64,000 nt of DNA from Pseudorasbora parva (GCF_024679245.1 NC_090187.1:3427751-3491750), one strand, 5' to 3'; positions 11,890 through 24,427 are shown, counted from the first letter of the stretch. Translations and numbers: made by a program. Notes: generated by a model from the sequence alone, not told the origin.

Positions 11890-12385
11890 TTAGCCCAACT
11901 TATTCCGGTTTGCAGTGTGTACAAAGTACTAATAAAGGTCAGATAAGTATGATTTGAACCTTGCAAATATATTTCCACTGATGGCAACATCCTTTTGAGT
12001 CTGTTCAAAAGAATGTTGTGGTTTATGATATCAAATGCAAAGCTAAGATTGAGTAAGACTAATACACCCACGGATGGATGATAAGGGCAAAACATTTGTT
12101 ACTCTAATGAGGACAGTCTCAGTACCATGATACGGTCGAAATCCTGACTGGAAATCCACACAGATCTTATTTCTGAGAAAGAAGTGGTAGTGACACTGCT
12201 TTTTGTAGTATTTTTGACAGAAAAAGGGAGAATTGAGATCAGCCTGTAATGAACTAATTCTCTTGTTTTTAATGAGATGTTTAAGCTTTATTGTTTTTGG
12301 TACGTATCCTAATGACAATGATGAATTAATAATATTAGGGAATATATTAAATGGTAATTGTCTGCCTTGAATGCAATGCACAGCA
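11890..12385 (-). pseudogene. Degenerate LINE reverse-transcriptase fragment
   Basis: Minus-strand frames carry DFQSGFRPYHGTETVLIRVT and then, in another frame, LNLSFAFDIINHNILLNRLK. These match the RT fingers and palm entry of L2/CR1-like LINEs (usual SGFRPxHSTETALxKVTND, then LDLSAAFDTIDHxILLxRL). The change of frame between the two blocks shows at least one indel, and stops interrupt it. It is not functional. Confidence 0.8.
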
Positions 12386-13850
12386 AGTTGTTTTAGATAA
12401 AAGCATTTGCCAAGTACATATGATTTAGAGAATGGTCCTTGTTGTGTAAGCAGCTACTGAGGGAAAGATGGATGGAGGCAAATCATCAATTCTCGAGAAA
12501 ACCAATTTCATTCTGCAAAAGACTTGAGACTGATGTGGAACATTTCTACAGGAACTAGGGACTTTAGGCTGGTACTCAGTGTGTTTCGGGTCTAAATACA
12601 GTTCTGGTATAAAACATAAAATAAAATAAAATAAAATCATCCCCCTTCAGACAGTCCCTGATGATAAGGTAGTACATTTTCAAAGTTTAGAAACTTTTCA
12701 CTTTTTACTTGAAAATGGTGTTGTGTAAAGCTACATATAAACTACTTATAACCAACAACTTATAGATTCAGAATGGCCTAATCAAAATCCTCAGTCTGAC
12801 GCCAAGACTTGAAACTAGTATTCACCAATTTTATTACTTGAGCAACTTTAATTAAATAGCAGTTTTGCCAAGAGGAATAGGTAAAAAAAGCAGGATTCAG
12901 ATGTGTAAAACTGAGATATCCCCCAAAAATTGCAGCTGTAATTGTAGCCCAAGGTGGTTCAACCAAATATATTGACTCATGGGGATGAACACTTACTCTT
13001 GTTTGGCCGTTGTTTAATTATCTCTGGTGTTACAATTCATCTGCAAATGCCACAGTTAGCAGATCTTGAGGCCCGGTCCACAGTCTCGGTCCCGTGGTCC
13101 AGGTGTGAAGCAACTCTTATTGTCACCTGAGGGACATGAGATGTTGTTTTCTCTTTTATTCTCTTAACAGGAAATTGTGCATCATTGTTGATGTGACAAC
13201 AAAACTTTGTGGGTTGGGTGTTTTCCCCCATTTCTGTCTGAAAATATAAATCGTATTGTATGTTATAACATGCCCTTGAAATTCTGTTGTTTTATGTTCA
13301 CTTCAGCGGCCTTTTGTATTGAGCCAGCTTCATTGTTTATTGTAATCGTCATTTCTCTACTATTTCAACGGGTTTATTATTACTTTACTGTTGTGTAAAA
13401 ACAAGCATTGTTAAAGTAATCCAATTTTCCCAGTAATCCTAATTTTCAAGGTGGCTTTCAAGTTGCACCCGAGAAGCCATTCAAATAATAATTGCAACTT
13501 CAGGAATAATTTTGCATATAAATATGCATTGACATATTCCTTCGTATGATGTTACACGAGCGTCTATAGAAATATTCTATCACACAGCGAACACTTTATT
13601 CTCTATATTTTGCTTTGTTAAGAGACAATTACTTAGAATAAAGAAAATCATAGACATGGAATGTCTTTTGTGAACCATGACAGGCTTTTAATGGATAATT
13701 CACCCAACAATGAAAATGCAGTCATAATTTGCTCACACTAGGGTTGCTTTAGTATCACTGGTATGCTGTTATAATTTCTTCTTATATTTTCTGTTTTCCT
13801 TTTAATTATAGTTGATGTTTTAGTAATGTTGTTGTCCATTTTTGACATTA
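12386..13850. other. Gene-free stretch
   Basis: AT-rich DNA with a short (AAAAT) run near 12617 and a piece of the GGATAATTCACCC family at about 13693-13738. No conserved coding block was recognised. Confidence 0.4.
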
Positions 13851-13935
13851 TTTTAATTTTAATTTTAATTTTAATTTTAATTTTAATTTTAATTTTAATT
13901 TTAATTTTAATTTTAATTTTAATTTTAATTTTTAA
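13851..13935. repeat. (TTTTAA)n microsatellite
   Basis: About 14 tandem hexamers, abutting on the right a fragment starting GCCTGGAACACACCAAGCC that looks like the end of a common fish transposon. Confidence 0.95.
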
Positions 13936-14976
13936 GCCTGGAACACACCAAGCCGACAGTCGGCTGTCGGGCAGCTTTTGTGCGCCGGCCAACTAAGTTT
14001 AACTTAGTTGAAAAAATTAACATTACAAAAAATTAACATTACAAATAGGCATGAAATTGACATAACTCAGATGTCAAATGCTTAATTAATGCTTAATTAA
14101 AGAGCTTAAGAAGCGGTGGGATTCATTGCGAACCCAGTACAAGAAACATGGACCCTCAGGAAGTTCCGGAGCTCAGAAGACTGGCAGGCAGCAATGGCTC
14201 CTGACCCGACTGCAGTTTCTAGAGCCTCACACAAAAAGGAATGTGATGTAATGCCATTTTCAAAGAAAGAATAATCTTTAGGTTGCATACCTGTTGCCAA
14301 GAGCCGTAGTGTAATCATCAGACTCTCTCCTACGGAGATACAATCCCGGCAGTTCGTGTTTCTCCTCTGTGTGATTGGACTGATAAGTTCCTTTTAACAG
14401 TGAAACTGCATAGGAAAAAGCCTAGCAAATTTTTTTAAATCTGAGGTTTCAGCTAACTCAAGCTCTCGACACAGGTTCGCGAAAGCCCCGTATCCATGGT
14501 TTTACCCATTTAGTGCGCTTTCTTCATATTTTTTACGTCCGCTTCTTATTTTCCTCTTCCACAAGTAAAAGACCAAGGGCTGATAACGCCAATGCCACTT
14601 ACAATGTATTAGACATTTCTGAAATGTGCACAGATCTGTCTGTGTGTGTGAGTAGTGTTAAAAGTGTAAGGCTGTTTAGTAAGGATGAATGGATGCCATA
14701 CTGAATGCCGCTAAAAATACGGCTTGCCTTGAATTATTATTTAAATGCATTCACTGAAGCGACGTTAGTTTGAAACATCATGTAAGAAAACGGAAAAGTT
14801 TTGTGTAAGCTTTCACGATCCTCCCTCATCTTCGTGGTCATTTATCTGAAGCCACCGCAAGCACCAGAGAAAACCAGCGCAAGCAAAACCTGAGGAAAAA
14901 TGTAATGATTTTGTTTAGCTTCAGATATACACTTTTCAGAATAATATATTACATTTTAAGATACATTAACACAACG

Positions 14977-14981
<5 letters not shown>

Positions 14982-15028
<47 letters not shown>
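14982..15028. repeat. (TA)n microsatellite truncating a transposase gene
   Basis: About 23 TA units. The transposase frame on the minus strand runs directly into it, so the tract lies where the gene's 3' end should be. Confidence 0.97.
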
Positions 15029-15030
<2 letters not shown>

Positions 15031-15958
15031 ATAGGAGAGCATCTTGCAGTTGATGGAGATTTGTGGGATGCACATCCAGGGCACGAAGCTCCCGTTCCAC
15101 CACATCCCAAAGATGCTCTATTGGGTTGAGATCTGGTGACTGTGGCGGCCATTTTAGTACAGTCAACTCATTGTCATGTTCAAGAAACCAATTTGAAATG
15201 ATTTGAGCTTTGTGACATAGTGCATTATCCTGCTGGAAGTAGCCATCAGAGAATGGGTACATGGTGGTCATAAAGGGATGGACATGGTCAGAAACAATGC
15301 TCAGGTAGGCCGTGGCATTTAAACAATGCCCAATTGGCACAAAGGGGTCTAAAGTGTGCCAAGAAAACATCCCCCACACCATTACACCACCACCACCAGC
15401 CTGCACAGTGGTAACAAGGCATGATGGATCCATGTTCTCATTCTGTTTACGCCAAATTCTGACTCTACCATCTGAATGTCTCAACAGAAATAGAGACTCA
15501 TCAGAGGAGGCCACATTTTTCCAGTCTGTCCAATTTTGTTGAGCTTGTGCAAATTGTCGCCTCTTTTTCCTATTTGTAGTGGAGATGAGTGGTACCCGGT
15601 GGGGTCTTCTGCTGTTGTAGCCCATCGGCCTCAAGGTTGTGCGTGTTGTGGCTTCACAAATGCTTTGCTGCATACCTCGGTTGTAACGAGTGGTTATTTC
15701 AGTCAAAGTTGCTCTTCTATCAGCTTGAATCAGTCGGCCCATTCTCCTCTGACCTCGAGCATCAACAAGGCATTCTTGCCCACAGGACTGCCACATACTG
15801 GATGTTTTTCCCTTTTCAAACCATTCTTTGTAAACCCTAGAAATGGTTGTGCGTGAAAATCCCAGTAACTGAGCAGATTGTGAAATACTCAGACCGGCCC
15901 GTCTGGCACCAACAACCATGGCACGCTCAAAATTGCTTAAATCACCTTTCTCTCCCAT
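15029..15958 (-). pseudogene. Tc1/mariner transposase, C-terminus missing (DD36E)
   Basis: 310 residues from MGEKGDLSNFER are open without a stop or frameshift. Residues about 10-50 form a paired-type helix-turn-helix (SISQSAQLLGFSRTTISRVY). A basic segment NRKKRR is near 128-133. The catalytic triad is visible: Asp in SSDESLF, Asp in FQQDNALCHKA and Glu in NPIEHLWD. I count 36 residues between the second Asp and the Glu, against 34 in classical Tc1. The usual C-terminal 30-40 residues are missing, because the frame enters (TA)n and reads Ile-Tyr repeats. It would mobilise its element by cut and paste at TA; as it stands it is probably inactive, although the break is recent-looking. Confidence 0.88.
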
Positions 15959-16106
15959 TCTGACATTCAGTTTGGAGTTCAGGAGATTGTCTTGACCAGG
16001 ACCACACCCCTAAATGCATTGAAGCAACTGCCATGTGATTGGTCGATTAGATAATTGCATTAATGATAAATTGAACAGGTGTTCCTAATAATCCTTTAGG
16101 TAAGTG
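15029..16106 (-). mobile_element. Tc1/mariner element, 5' end intact, 3' end lost
   Basis: On the minus strand the element starts after a TA (16107-16108) with CACTTACCTAAAGGATTATT and AGGAACACC, the terminal inverted repeat of a known fish Tc1-like family. It continues through about 150 bases of leader into a transposase frame. The opposite inverted repeat is absent: the element stops at a (TA)n tract. A (TG)n tract (16113-16195) abuts the intact end. Confidence 0.88.
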
Positions 16107-16108
16107 TA

Positions 16109-16112
<4 letters not shown>

Positions 16113-16195
<83 letters not shown>
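16113..16195. repeat. (TG)n microsatellite
   Basis: About 41 TG units directly beside the intact end of the Tc1/mariner element. Confidence 0.98.
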
Positions 16196-16198
<3 letters not shown>

Positions 16199-16219
16199 AT
16201 GGTTTTAGAATTAGTTAAC

Positions 16220-16450
16220 AATGATAACCATGGCTCACCCTCATCTCTTTCCAAACCTGTGAGTTGCATTCTTCAGTGGAACATGAATGAAAGTCATGAC
16301 TATTCTGTGGGAGATATACTTTTTTATATCAATTATTGTATCACTTTGTTTTTCTGTTTATACAATGGTCACCGGCACTGTTTATTCATACAGGTCTGAA
16401 ACAACACGAGGGTGAGTAAATGAGCCAAAATTTTTGGCTGAACTATCACT
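16220..16450. mobile_element. GGGATAGTTCACCC-family remnant
   Basis: The left part contains GGCTCACCCTCATCTCTTTCC; the right part contains GAGGGTGAGTAAATGAGCC and AACTATCACT followed by TTAA. These are the opposing subterminal blocks of the family. The left terminus has been lost next to the microsatellite. Confidence 0.6.
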
Positions 16451-16455
16451 TTAAA

Positions 16456-17498
16456 ATGATTTCTTTAGCGTAGGTGACAGCATTACTGATGAATGTTTAT
16501 AGCCAGGCTATATATGTAGCGTTCAATAGTTGAGAGCGCTTTACTCACCCTCTGAGCTGAGTTTTATAATAAATCACACTGGACTCTTTCATTTTAGCTT
16601 GAAGTGGTGTTCAGCGCCCACATGAGCGCTTGTCATGTTAACAGAAGAGAGGATTAGTTTGTCACAATAGCTGTAACTGTAGACATTACAATTACATTCA
16701 GATCTGATAACAGAGGTTTCATGTGCAAGCAAGCCTGAAAACTTGATAAAGCTGATTATTCAATATGTTAGCAGGCACCAATTTTGTGTGTTTGCTCAGC
16801 AGTGACACCTTTCAGAAAGTACTAGAATTGCATTGTTTTCACTCGCAGGTGCCATTTAAATGTTCTTAAGAGGGGATGTTTCATGCAAGACACGGTGCTG
16901 AAAATGAGGCTTTTTCTCAGATGCTTTCCTTGTTGAATTAAACAAGGAGCCGTTGGCAAATATACAGCCGCTGTTTGCCAACCGTCCTTGGCCTTGCTTA
17001 TACTGACAGCTTTCTGCTGGCTAGACACCAGCTCTGACTGCTGTAGTTTATTAAGCCAACCGAGGATCTAAACAGGATCTGGCACATTATAGAGTACTAT
17101 GTATCTATTTTATGAACTCTTTGTACTCTCAGAAACTGAGTGACTACAAAAAGAGGTTTGAAATGCAGAATCAGCTCAACCTAGACGAAGAAGGAAGTGC
17201 TGAAGGACTCTGTATTGACTGATTGGGGTAATGTTTTCTACACACTAAAGGAAGGTGAGTTGTGGATTTTCCCTCTAAATTTTTCTGTCCTCAGCTGAAA
17301 TGCCAGATGGGTTAAAAGTGTACCCCTAACCAATAAACACTTTATTATTAAACACATATTAAATGCTTTATTTCTACTCAAATTTTCTTCACTTTTATTG
17401 GTATCTGATATGGGATGGTAAAAGGGAGTAACGAGTTCGGCAAAAATATACACGTTGGATGGCTTGAGGTTGAGTAAATTATTGGATAATTTTCACTT
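16456..17498. other. Gene-free stretch, nothing recognised
   Basis: No coding, RNA or clear repeat features were seen apart from short open frames. Confidence 0.4.
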
Positions 17499-17822
17499 TT
17501 AAGGGATAGATCACCCAAAAATTGTCATAATTTACTCACCCTCAAGCTGTTCAAAATCTGTATCAGTTTATTTTTTTCTGTTGAACACAAAAGAAGATAT
17601 TTCGAAGATTATGGTTAACCAAACAGTTAATGAACCCAAATGACTTCCATAGTATTTTAGTTTTTTCTCCCTATAGAAGTGAATGGGGTTTTATCATCTG
17701 TCGATTACCAGCATTTTACAAAATATTTATTTAGTGTTAAGCAAAAGAAAGACACTCATATAGATTTGGAACAGCTTGAGGGTGAGTTAATGATGAGACA
17801 ATGCTAATTTTTGGGTGAAGTG
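17499..17822. mobile_element. GGGATAGTTCACCC-family DNA transposon, near-complete
   Basis: The left terminus is TTAAGGGATAGATCACCCAA with ATAATTTACTCACCCTCA. The right side has GAGGGTGAGTTAATGATGAG and ATTTTTGGGTGAAG. The middle contains GAACACAAAAGAAGATATTT, the family's typical core, also seen at 55326-55575. Non-coding. Confidence 0.75.
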
Positions 17823-18976
17823 CACTTGCAAAACACCAAAATGAACTAAGGCAGTATCATTCTTTCAATGACAGTTAAAGGCATGACTTGTTTTCCTTGG
17901 ATCCCCTTATGTCAAGTCAAGGTTGGTTTATGGAGTAAATCAGGTTATTGCTGGTATTAGAGCGAACCATGAACCAATATAAACCATGACTTTACAACGA
18001 ATGATGCATTGGCCATGAATGATAATGACTTCCAGGACTTGAAGTAAATGATACACAAAACATATTATTAAAATATTTAATAAAAAACGTATTAAATAGA
18101 TTTTAGCTCAGCAAAGAATGCTTATGACTTTTGGCTTTCATTTTCGACCACTGACTGAGTGCTCCAAAATTATCCACTGAACTGCTCGAAAGCTATAATA
18201 ACTATTTGGTCAAAAAAGCAGGCAACAAAAGCAGAAAATATGAGTGGGTGTGTCGCCTGGAGCGTGTGATTCATTCAGATCGTTCAATGGAACTAAGTTG
18301 GTCATTAACGTTCACACTTCAATAGTGAAATACCTCCTCAGCCACCTGGCTCAGGTGATTATATCATTATGATCACAGAAGGGTGAAGAGAAACTTTATT
18401 TTGCCACCTTTACTAAGAGGGCAATGCTTCTGTGAATTGACTGAATGAGGGAAAAGTTCAGAAAGTCTGGCATTTTTCCAGTTTAGAGTCCTTTCAGCGC
18501 TTGTTAGTAACATTTTATATGCTGGGAGGTTTTCATGAAGGCATGTTCTGCTCTGTCCCGATGACCGATTTTCATGCATGAAAAGAAAAGAACTTCAAAA
18601 TAATTTGTGAAGGAAAACATCCAGGCCATAGAGACTCAGCAGTTTCTAAATAGAATAGCGTTTTGTAGTTTAAAATGGATTTGAAACGTACAACTGTTGC
18701 CGTTGACGCAAATACACACATAAGTTCAGTATGGAAAAACTTCTTTCTTGGATCAGTGATCTTGAATGGGAGCCTAAGGCAACGTTTTGTGGTTTGGTAT
18801 TATTGAAAAGCTTATTATGGATTTTCCATTGAAAGCTTTGCTGAGGTAAATTTGGTCTTCGGCATGTCAAAGCTCACAAAGGTATTGAACTGAAGGAAGA
18901 TTATAGCCAAATGAGTGACCGGAGAACCAGGGTACCCCATACGGGCTTGACCTCGAAGATCGGTCTCTTACTATTC
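17823..18976. other. Gene-free stretch, nothing recognised
   Basis: AT-rich, without any identifiable gene or repeat boundary. Confidence 0.4.
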
Positions 18977-19993
18977 AGAGGTACGTTTCCAAAAGCACTG
19001 TTAGCCAACTACACTCGTGGTTTCCATCGTTTTCAGCGTAGTTCAACAAGTCAACAAGTCAGCGTAGTTCAACAAGTGTTTCCCGAAGCCATAGCTCCAA
19101 CGGACATTCACAAAAGAGCTTTGAGCAAATTATAGTTGAGCAAAAGAAGCAAGCTGACATTCAGTACAATCTATCTTTTACAGATACAAATGTCATTTAC
19201 GTCTTTTAGTTTGAAGAGTGTGCATGTGCTCAATATATAAAAATAAGCCTATTTTTGAATCAGCAAAATAATTAGTCATCAGATGATTTCTGATCGGCCA
19301 TAATTTCGGCATTAAGTCAATCTCAAACGGATTATTAAAATAAGTAATTACTCCACCACCTGCGTGACATCGTTAACCAACTGGGTTGAGCCATAGACTG
19401 TAAAAAAAGATGGCCGACGCGCCTTCACTCTAGTCCATTGATGTAAGTGAAGCCGCCAGTGTCCAAATATGGCACCGACATCTTGAAGTGAAGTCGTGAA
19501 TCCTGCCCACACTCCCGCCTAATCAACAACTGTTTGTGAAAAAAATAAACAGAATTGTAGAGATTCAAGTTAAACCTCCAATCTCCTACCGAAGTTCAAG
19601 GAAAATGTCTGAAGCCGTCAATCTCGGCTGTCAATCTTAACATCACACCCCCGTTGTTATAGCGTCAAACAATTAACTAAAACCAAATTTATTTGAGGAA
19701 CAAACACTTGAACTAACATGAGCATGATTAAAAAAAAAGCGTAAAATGACAGAAACCATTTTTGGAAAAATGTATTTGAAGTGTAATTTGATTGTTTAGT
19801 TTGTCTATGTCCCATTACGTTACATGTAGAGGGCGGAGTTTATGACCTATGCTGCATCCATCCACCTGGGAGCGATCGTGGAGCTTTGGCTTCACTTTTC
19901 AGGACTCGTGTGGCACACTTGGTTTGAGCGATTAAATTTGCGACAGTACAGTATCAGGAAACAGCCTTGACTCGCTAGTTGGAAACGCACCTC
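18977..19993. mobile_element. Candidate DNA transposon with GAGGTRCGTTTCCAA ends
   Basis: The left edge reads AGAGGTACGTTTCCAAAAGC; the right edge reversed reads TGAGGTGCGTTTCCAACTAG. About 15 bases of imperfect inverted repeat enclose 1 kb. A second, separate repeat (CCATAGACTGTAAAAAAAGA at 19393 to about 19905) seems nested inside. No transposase frame is visible. Confidence 0.45.
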
Positions 19994-20913
19994 ATAATAG
20001 TGATTTAAACAACCACTGTGAAGAATTTTTTAAGACTAAATAATATTTTGTAATTTGGTCACAGCCACAGTTTTCCCAAAGAAATCCTTGTAACAAAACA
20101 GAATAGTGATGCAAAACCACACAACAGCATGGTAATACTTCAGAAACAGGTCTTTGTGTTTATGCTCAAGGCTGTTTGAATTCTAAGTCTCCATTGCTTC
20201 AAATTGAATCCGTTATCCAGAAAATACAAGGCCAATTTAAAATCCAGTCATGAAGGAAAACCAGCCTGATCTGCCAGCGATTTGATTTCGCCCGGCAACT
20301 CAGTCTGGAAACCTGTACATTCATTTCTACTGCCTCTGTTACACTTTTGCGGTAACCAATCACAGACTGGCTTATCCACCTGATGCGCTATTGGCGGGTT
20401 TAACACGACGACAGATAGAGAAGCGATGGGTGGTGGCCTGTTGATCACGCCTCTTGAGTTCTGATTGGTTGAAGGACTATCCAATTGCCTACAATGTTAT
20501 TCGAACAATGCTTGTTGATCACGCCTCTCGTGCAGTAGAAAATACAGAGCAGACCAGTGTTCAATCTTAAATTAAGCTTGGACTGGTGATAGCAAGACAA
20601 CTGTAATATAACAGTTCATTTAAATAGTTGGGAATACTTTTTAAAAAATTATAAGAATAATAATAAAGGGTCATTGTTTCATATGTTGCATGTACTTACC
20701 ATAGAAATTACAGTAAAATGATACATAATTACACGCAACTAACCCTAATCCTACCATAACCCTATAGTAAGTGCATGTTGTTAATTAATATTAATCAGTA
20801 CTTAAATATATAATTACACTATAACAATGACACCTTAAAATAAAGTGTAACAGTTGAATGGTAGAATCGTTGTAAAATGTTGTCTTTTAACAATGGAGGA
20901 AAAACTTCCTATT

Positions 20914-21309
20914 TGTGACCCTGGACCACCAAACATCATAAGGGTCCATTTTTTAAAAATTGAGATTTATACATCTCCCGAAAGCTGAATAAATAAGCTT
21001 TCCATTGATGAGTGGACAATATTCAATCGAGATACAACTATTTGAAAATCTGGAATCTGAGGGTGCCAAAAAATACAAAATATTGAGAAAATCACCTTTG
21101 AAGTCATTACTACAAATAATACATTTTTGATATATTTTACGGTTGGAAATGTACAAAACATCTTAATGGAACCTATTCTTTACTTAATATCCTAATGATT
21201 TTTGGCATAAGAGAAAAATGTATAGTTTTGACCCATACAGTGTATTGTTGGCTATTGCCACAGATATACCCGTGAGACGCAGGACTGGTGAAGTGCTCCA
21301 AGGTCACAT
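20914..21309 (+). mobile_element. TGTGACCCTGGACCAC-family DNA transposon, copy A
   Basis: It starts TTGTGACCCTGGACCACC and ends with a diverged inverted copy (TGCTCCAAGGTCACATTT). The body (ATTGAGATTTATACATCTC, GTGAGACGCAGGACTGGT) matches copy B at 54273-54710 in inverted orientation. A common cyprinid repeat without coding capacity. Confidence 0.8.
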
Positions 21310-22516
21310 TTGATGTCAGGAACTAACTTTTGTATAATATAGTGTGTAACTTATGATAAATTCTTAATCATATGATTTAATCGTTAAAAAACAACAAGCG
21401 AGGACTTCCGGAAAGTGATTTTCAACATCAGTCGCTCATTTGAATGAAAAGGACTGTATCAATGTCAGCAGACTTGTAGAATCAGTCTCTGTGGAAAAGG
21501 AAATGCTTTGAGATCTCAGGTTGAAACCACTGTCATTTTTCATTCACTGTCCAAAGAACAAAAGATCAGAGAAGGGAAGATGAGAGATTCCTTCAGAAAA
21601 GCTCGTCTCAAACGCCAGTCAGTCTGTAAACTTACACAGTCCTGGGCCTCATCATCTTCCCTATCACATCTCTGATACGTCTTCTCACATTTCTGAAGAA
21701 CGAGTTAATATCTGAGAGTCCTGACTGAACTCCATTAGAATGATTAGCATTTGTTCTTTGAATCAGATCAGAATTATGTACAACACAAATGTGATCTCAT
21801 TAATATTTCATATTTTCTAGGACACATACACTGAAATGCATGTTACAAACTATGTTTCTACATCAGTTACTAACAAACGAGACTCTTGTTATGGGATTGT
21901 GTCTGAATTTTGAGCCTTCATAATATTTTTTGTAAATTTCACACTTTTGGTGTCTGTCCAAATAAAGAAAAATGTGTTACCACAAACTCATCTATAGATC
22001 AATCAAATCCTCATTAGTTGCATCAAAGCGTGACCTGTGACCTTTGTGATTTGCAGGCTGCTGGTGACCCGAAACATTCCCAGAAGCCCGATTAATCACG
22101 GCATGCACCGCTTAATGTAACATGTCCATCGCTGCTGACGTATATTTATGGCAAAGCAAAAATGAACAAGATTTTGTGGGGGTACCAGCGCATTCCTTTC
22201 AAACGTGCGGGAGTGGGTTCGTTTGTTGATGCGCACTTCCGTCGTGAGTGTGTGAGAGTAAACACACCCTGTGTGCTCCCCTTGTGTAAAGCATGTGTGT
22301 GTGTACATTCGTCAATTTGTGTATACATAAACACGGGATGATTGTGAGTAGGAGGGAAGACTAGAAAAGGGAAGAGTTGGGCATGAGTTGACACCGACAC
22401 CTGGACGGAAAGAGAGAGAGAAAGAGAGAGTAGCGGAGTGTGAAACAGTTGAGGAGGGACACAGCTTATTAATGAGTAACACACACATGTTCATTTCCAA
22501 TTTCCTGCTTTAGCTC
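21310..22516. other. Gene-free stretch upstream of kcnj1
   Basis: No coding sequence recognised. The part from about 22080 onward is less AT-rich and carries a purine-rich GAAAGAGAGAGAGAAAGAGA block at about 22409; it may hold proximal regulatory sequence for the downstream channel gene (inference). Confidence 0.35.
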
Positions 22517-22603
22517 ACATTTAAAAGAGTGGACGACGAGCAAGTGAGCCGGTGAGCGACTGAAGAAGTCAGTGATCCGCACCTCATCAGTCTTCTCTAG
22601 CAG
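22517..22603 (+). promoter_or_regulatory. kcnj1: Candidate kcnj1 core promoter and non-coding exon 1
   Basis: A TATA-like TTTAAAA (22520-22526) is followed about 77 bases later by a strong 5' splice site, CTAGCAG/GTAAGC (cut after 22603). This is what a short 5' UTR exon would look like. The coding exon of kcnj1 starts after a good 3' splice site at 24418, giving an 1815-base intron. KCNJ1 genes usually have non-coding 5' exons. The transcription start is not visible; cDNA would be needed. Confidence 0.4.
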
Positions 22604-23404
22604 GTAAGCTGAATCTTTCTTACAGTACGTGTGTCTGGATGTGTGCAATGCAAATCTCTGCTCATCTGATGTGCGGTCTGGTTCACTCATCAGCGCCGAT
22701 ATTCCTCATGGTATTTTGGGAACATTAAATTAATAAATCTGTACAGCAGATGACTGGTGGTGGATGGGAACTGCGGGTTCCTCTGGCTGGGATGAACACT
22801 TGCTATTCTGTTCTGTAATTGAGCTTCAGGACAGAGATGATGTGTATTCTAATAGACTCTGCATTAAACATTAAGCACACTCCAGAGATGGAACAAATGG
22901 ATCTGGAGCAAAGCGAGCAGCGCTCCGTCGCTCATAAACGACAGATAAGCGGAGATTACCCGCAGCTAACTGCCCCAAACACGCTGCCATGCGACGCCTG
23001 CATTTATCAACGCTTTTATGTACTGTTGTAATTAAGTACAAAGAAATGTTCAGAATGTGTCAAGTGGAGTAAAATGATCGTGAATCAAAGCCTGCAGCGA
23101 AACCAGAGGCCTGACTCACACAGTCAGGTGTCAGACAAAAGGGCATGAGCTAGCACTTGTATGCAGAGTTCATAAAGACCATATCTTTTTTAATTGTAGT
23201 CATATTTTAAGACGATCTTTGAACGCCGACTTAACTATGTTTGCAAGCGTGCCTTTTAAACAGAAATAATTGGAAATCAGTGACTTTGAAAAAAAAAAAA
23301 ATTGAAACAATTCTCACTTTTAACTAGTTGCTTATTATATTGCATATCGGCTGTTTATTAGTACTTATAAAGCACATAATAATGATTTATTCTGCATAAC
23401 CATA

Positions 23405-23620
23405 TTGTGTTACACTTTATTTTAAGGTGTCATTGTTACAGTGTAATTATATATATATATATACTGTTATTACTATGGTAAGTACATGTAATAAATGTAA
23501 CTAGGACACAGTAAAAATAAAAGTATGAGCCCATTTTCTACATCCCTTAAGCCTACCAAAGGAAAAAAATAAAAATAAATTGTTAAACGATACAAACACC
23601 TTACTAACTATTAATAAGCA
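23405..23620. repeat. ACACTTTATTTTAAGGTGTCATTGT-type repeat fragment
   Basis: CACTTTATTTTAAGGTGTCA with TGTTACAGTGTAATTATAT and GTAAGTACATGTA. Related pieces are at 20760-20855 and 27280-27475 in various orientations, indicating a dispersed family. Confidence 0.55.
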
Positions 23621-23904
23621 TAAATTATGAGCTGACTGAGGCATGATTAATAGTGAATATGTATTCCCCTCAAAAAAACGTTTATCTATATAAACGTATA
23701 GCAGCCATAATCAATTACTTGAGACTTATTTCCGTGTGGTTGCTTTCAAATTCCTATGGTATGAAGTCAAAACACTTGTTACGTCATCAGTGTTAATGTC
23801 ATTCTGCATAGAGTTCAGAGATTGGCTTTCGGCTAATTAATATTAACACACTCACTCATGCATGGCTTGGGAAATGATAACTAGTTTCAAATGAACTCTC
23901 ATAC

Positions 23905-24066
23905 CCCCGGTTTCACAGTCAAGGCTTAAGCATATAGTCCCAGGATGGATATGATGAATGAACAAATGTGAAAATGAATGTTTGAGCTGTATTTACTGAA
24001 AGCACTATTTAAATATCAACCTAAGCCCTGTTTGTGAACTTACGTCTTGTTTGTAAAACCAGGCCA
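23905..24066. mobile_element. GGTTTCACAGACA-family DNA transposon remnant, copy B
   Basis: CCCCCGGTTTCACAGTCAAG and GGCTTAAG at the left, CTAAGCCCTGTTTGTGAAC at the right: inverted termini of the same family as 4815-5060. No coding capacity. Confidence 0.6.
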
Positions 24067-24427
24067 TAATGTCCTGGAGAAAGAAAAAAAAAACACAAAA
24101 TGTGAAAGACATTGCAACTGAAAGGTGTTATTAGGAATGCTATTTGAATTGGCTCCGATTCAAAAGAATTGTTTACTGATTGCAAAATATGACATATCCT
24201 CATGTGATTTGCACGTCCAGTACGTAGACCGATCTCATCTCATGCATAACAATAGCCAGTGTTTATCCCCAAATACTCCAGTCTGTTGGACAACACGTTC
24301 TCTGTCCTTTTTGAAACGCTGTAGCAACCAAATGACTGGAGAGTTTTACACTGAAGCTACCGTTTTGCTGTCTTGGTTTGGTTTTACTAACAAATGTCGC
24401 TTCATTCTCTTCCCTCAGACGCTCAAA

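Larger units (their letters stand above)
22604..24418 (+). other. Putative kcnj1 intron 1
   Basis: Bounded by GTAAGC at 22604 and a pyrimidine-rich acceptor ending CCCTCAG at 24418. It holds transposon fragments at about 23405-23620 and 23905-24066. The reading frame that runs in from 24125 ahead of the kcnj1 ATG is intronic, not coding. Confidence 0.5.

Noticed and set aside
15312..15856. Plus-strand open frames of 76-106 residues
   Set aside because: Antisense shadows of the minus-strand Tc1/mariner transposase.
24125..24427. 101-residue N-terminal extension of the kcnj1 frame
   Set aside because: A pyrimidine-rich 3' splice site at 24418 precedes the natural ATG; the extension has no Kir similarity and lies in the presumed intron.
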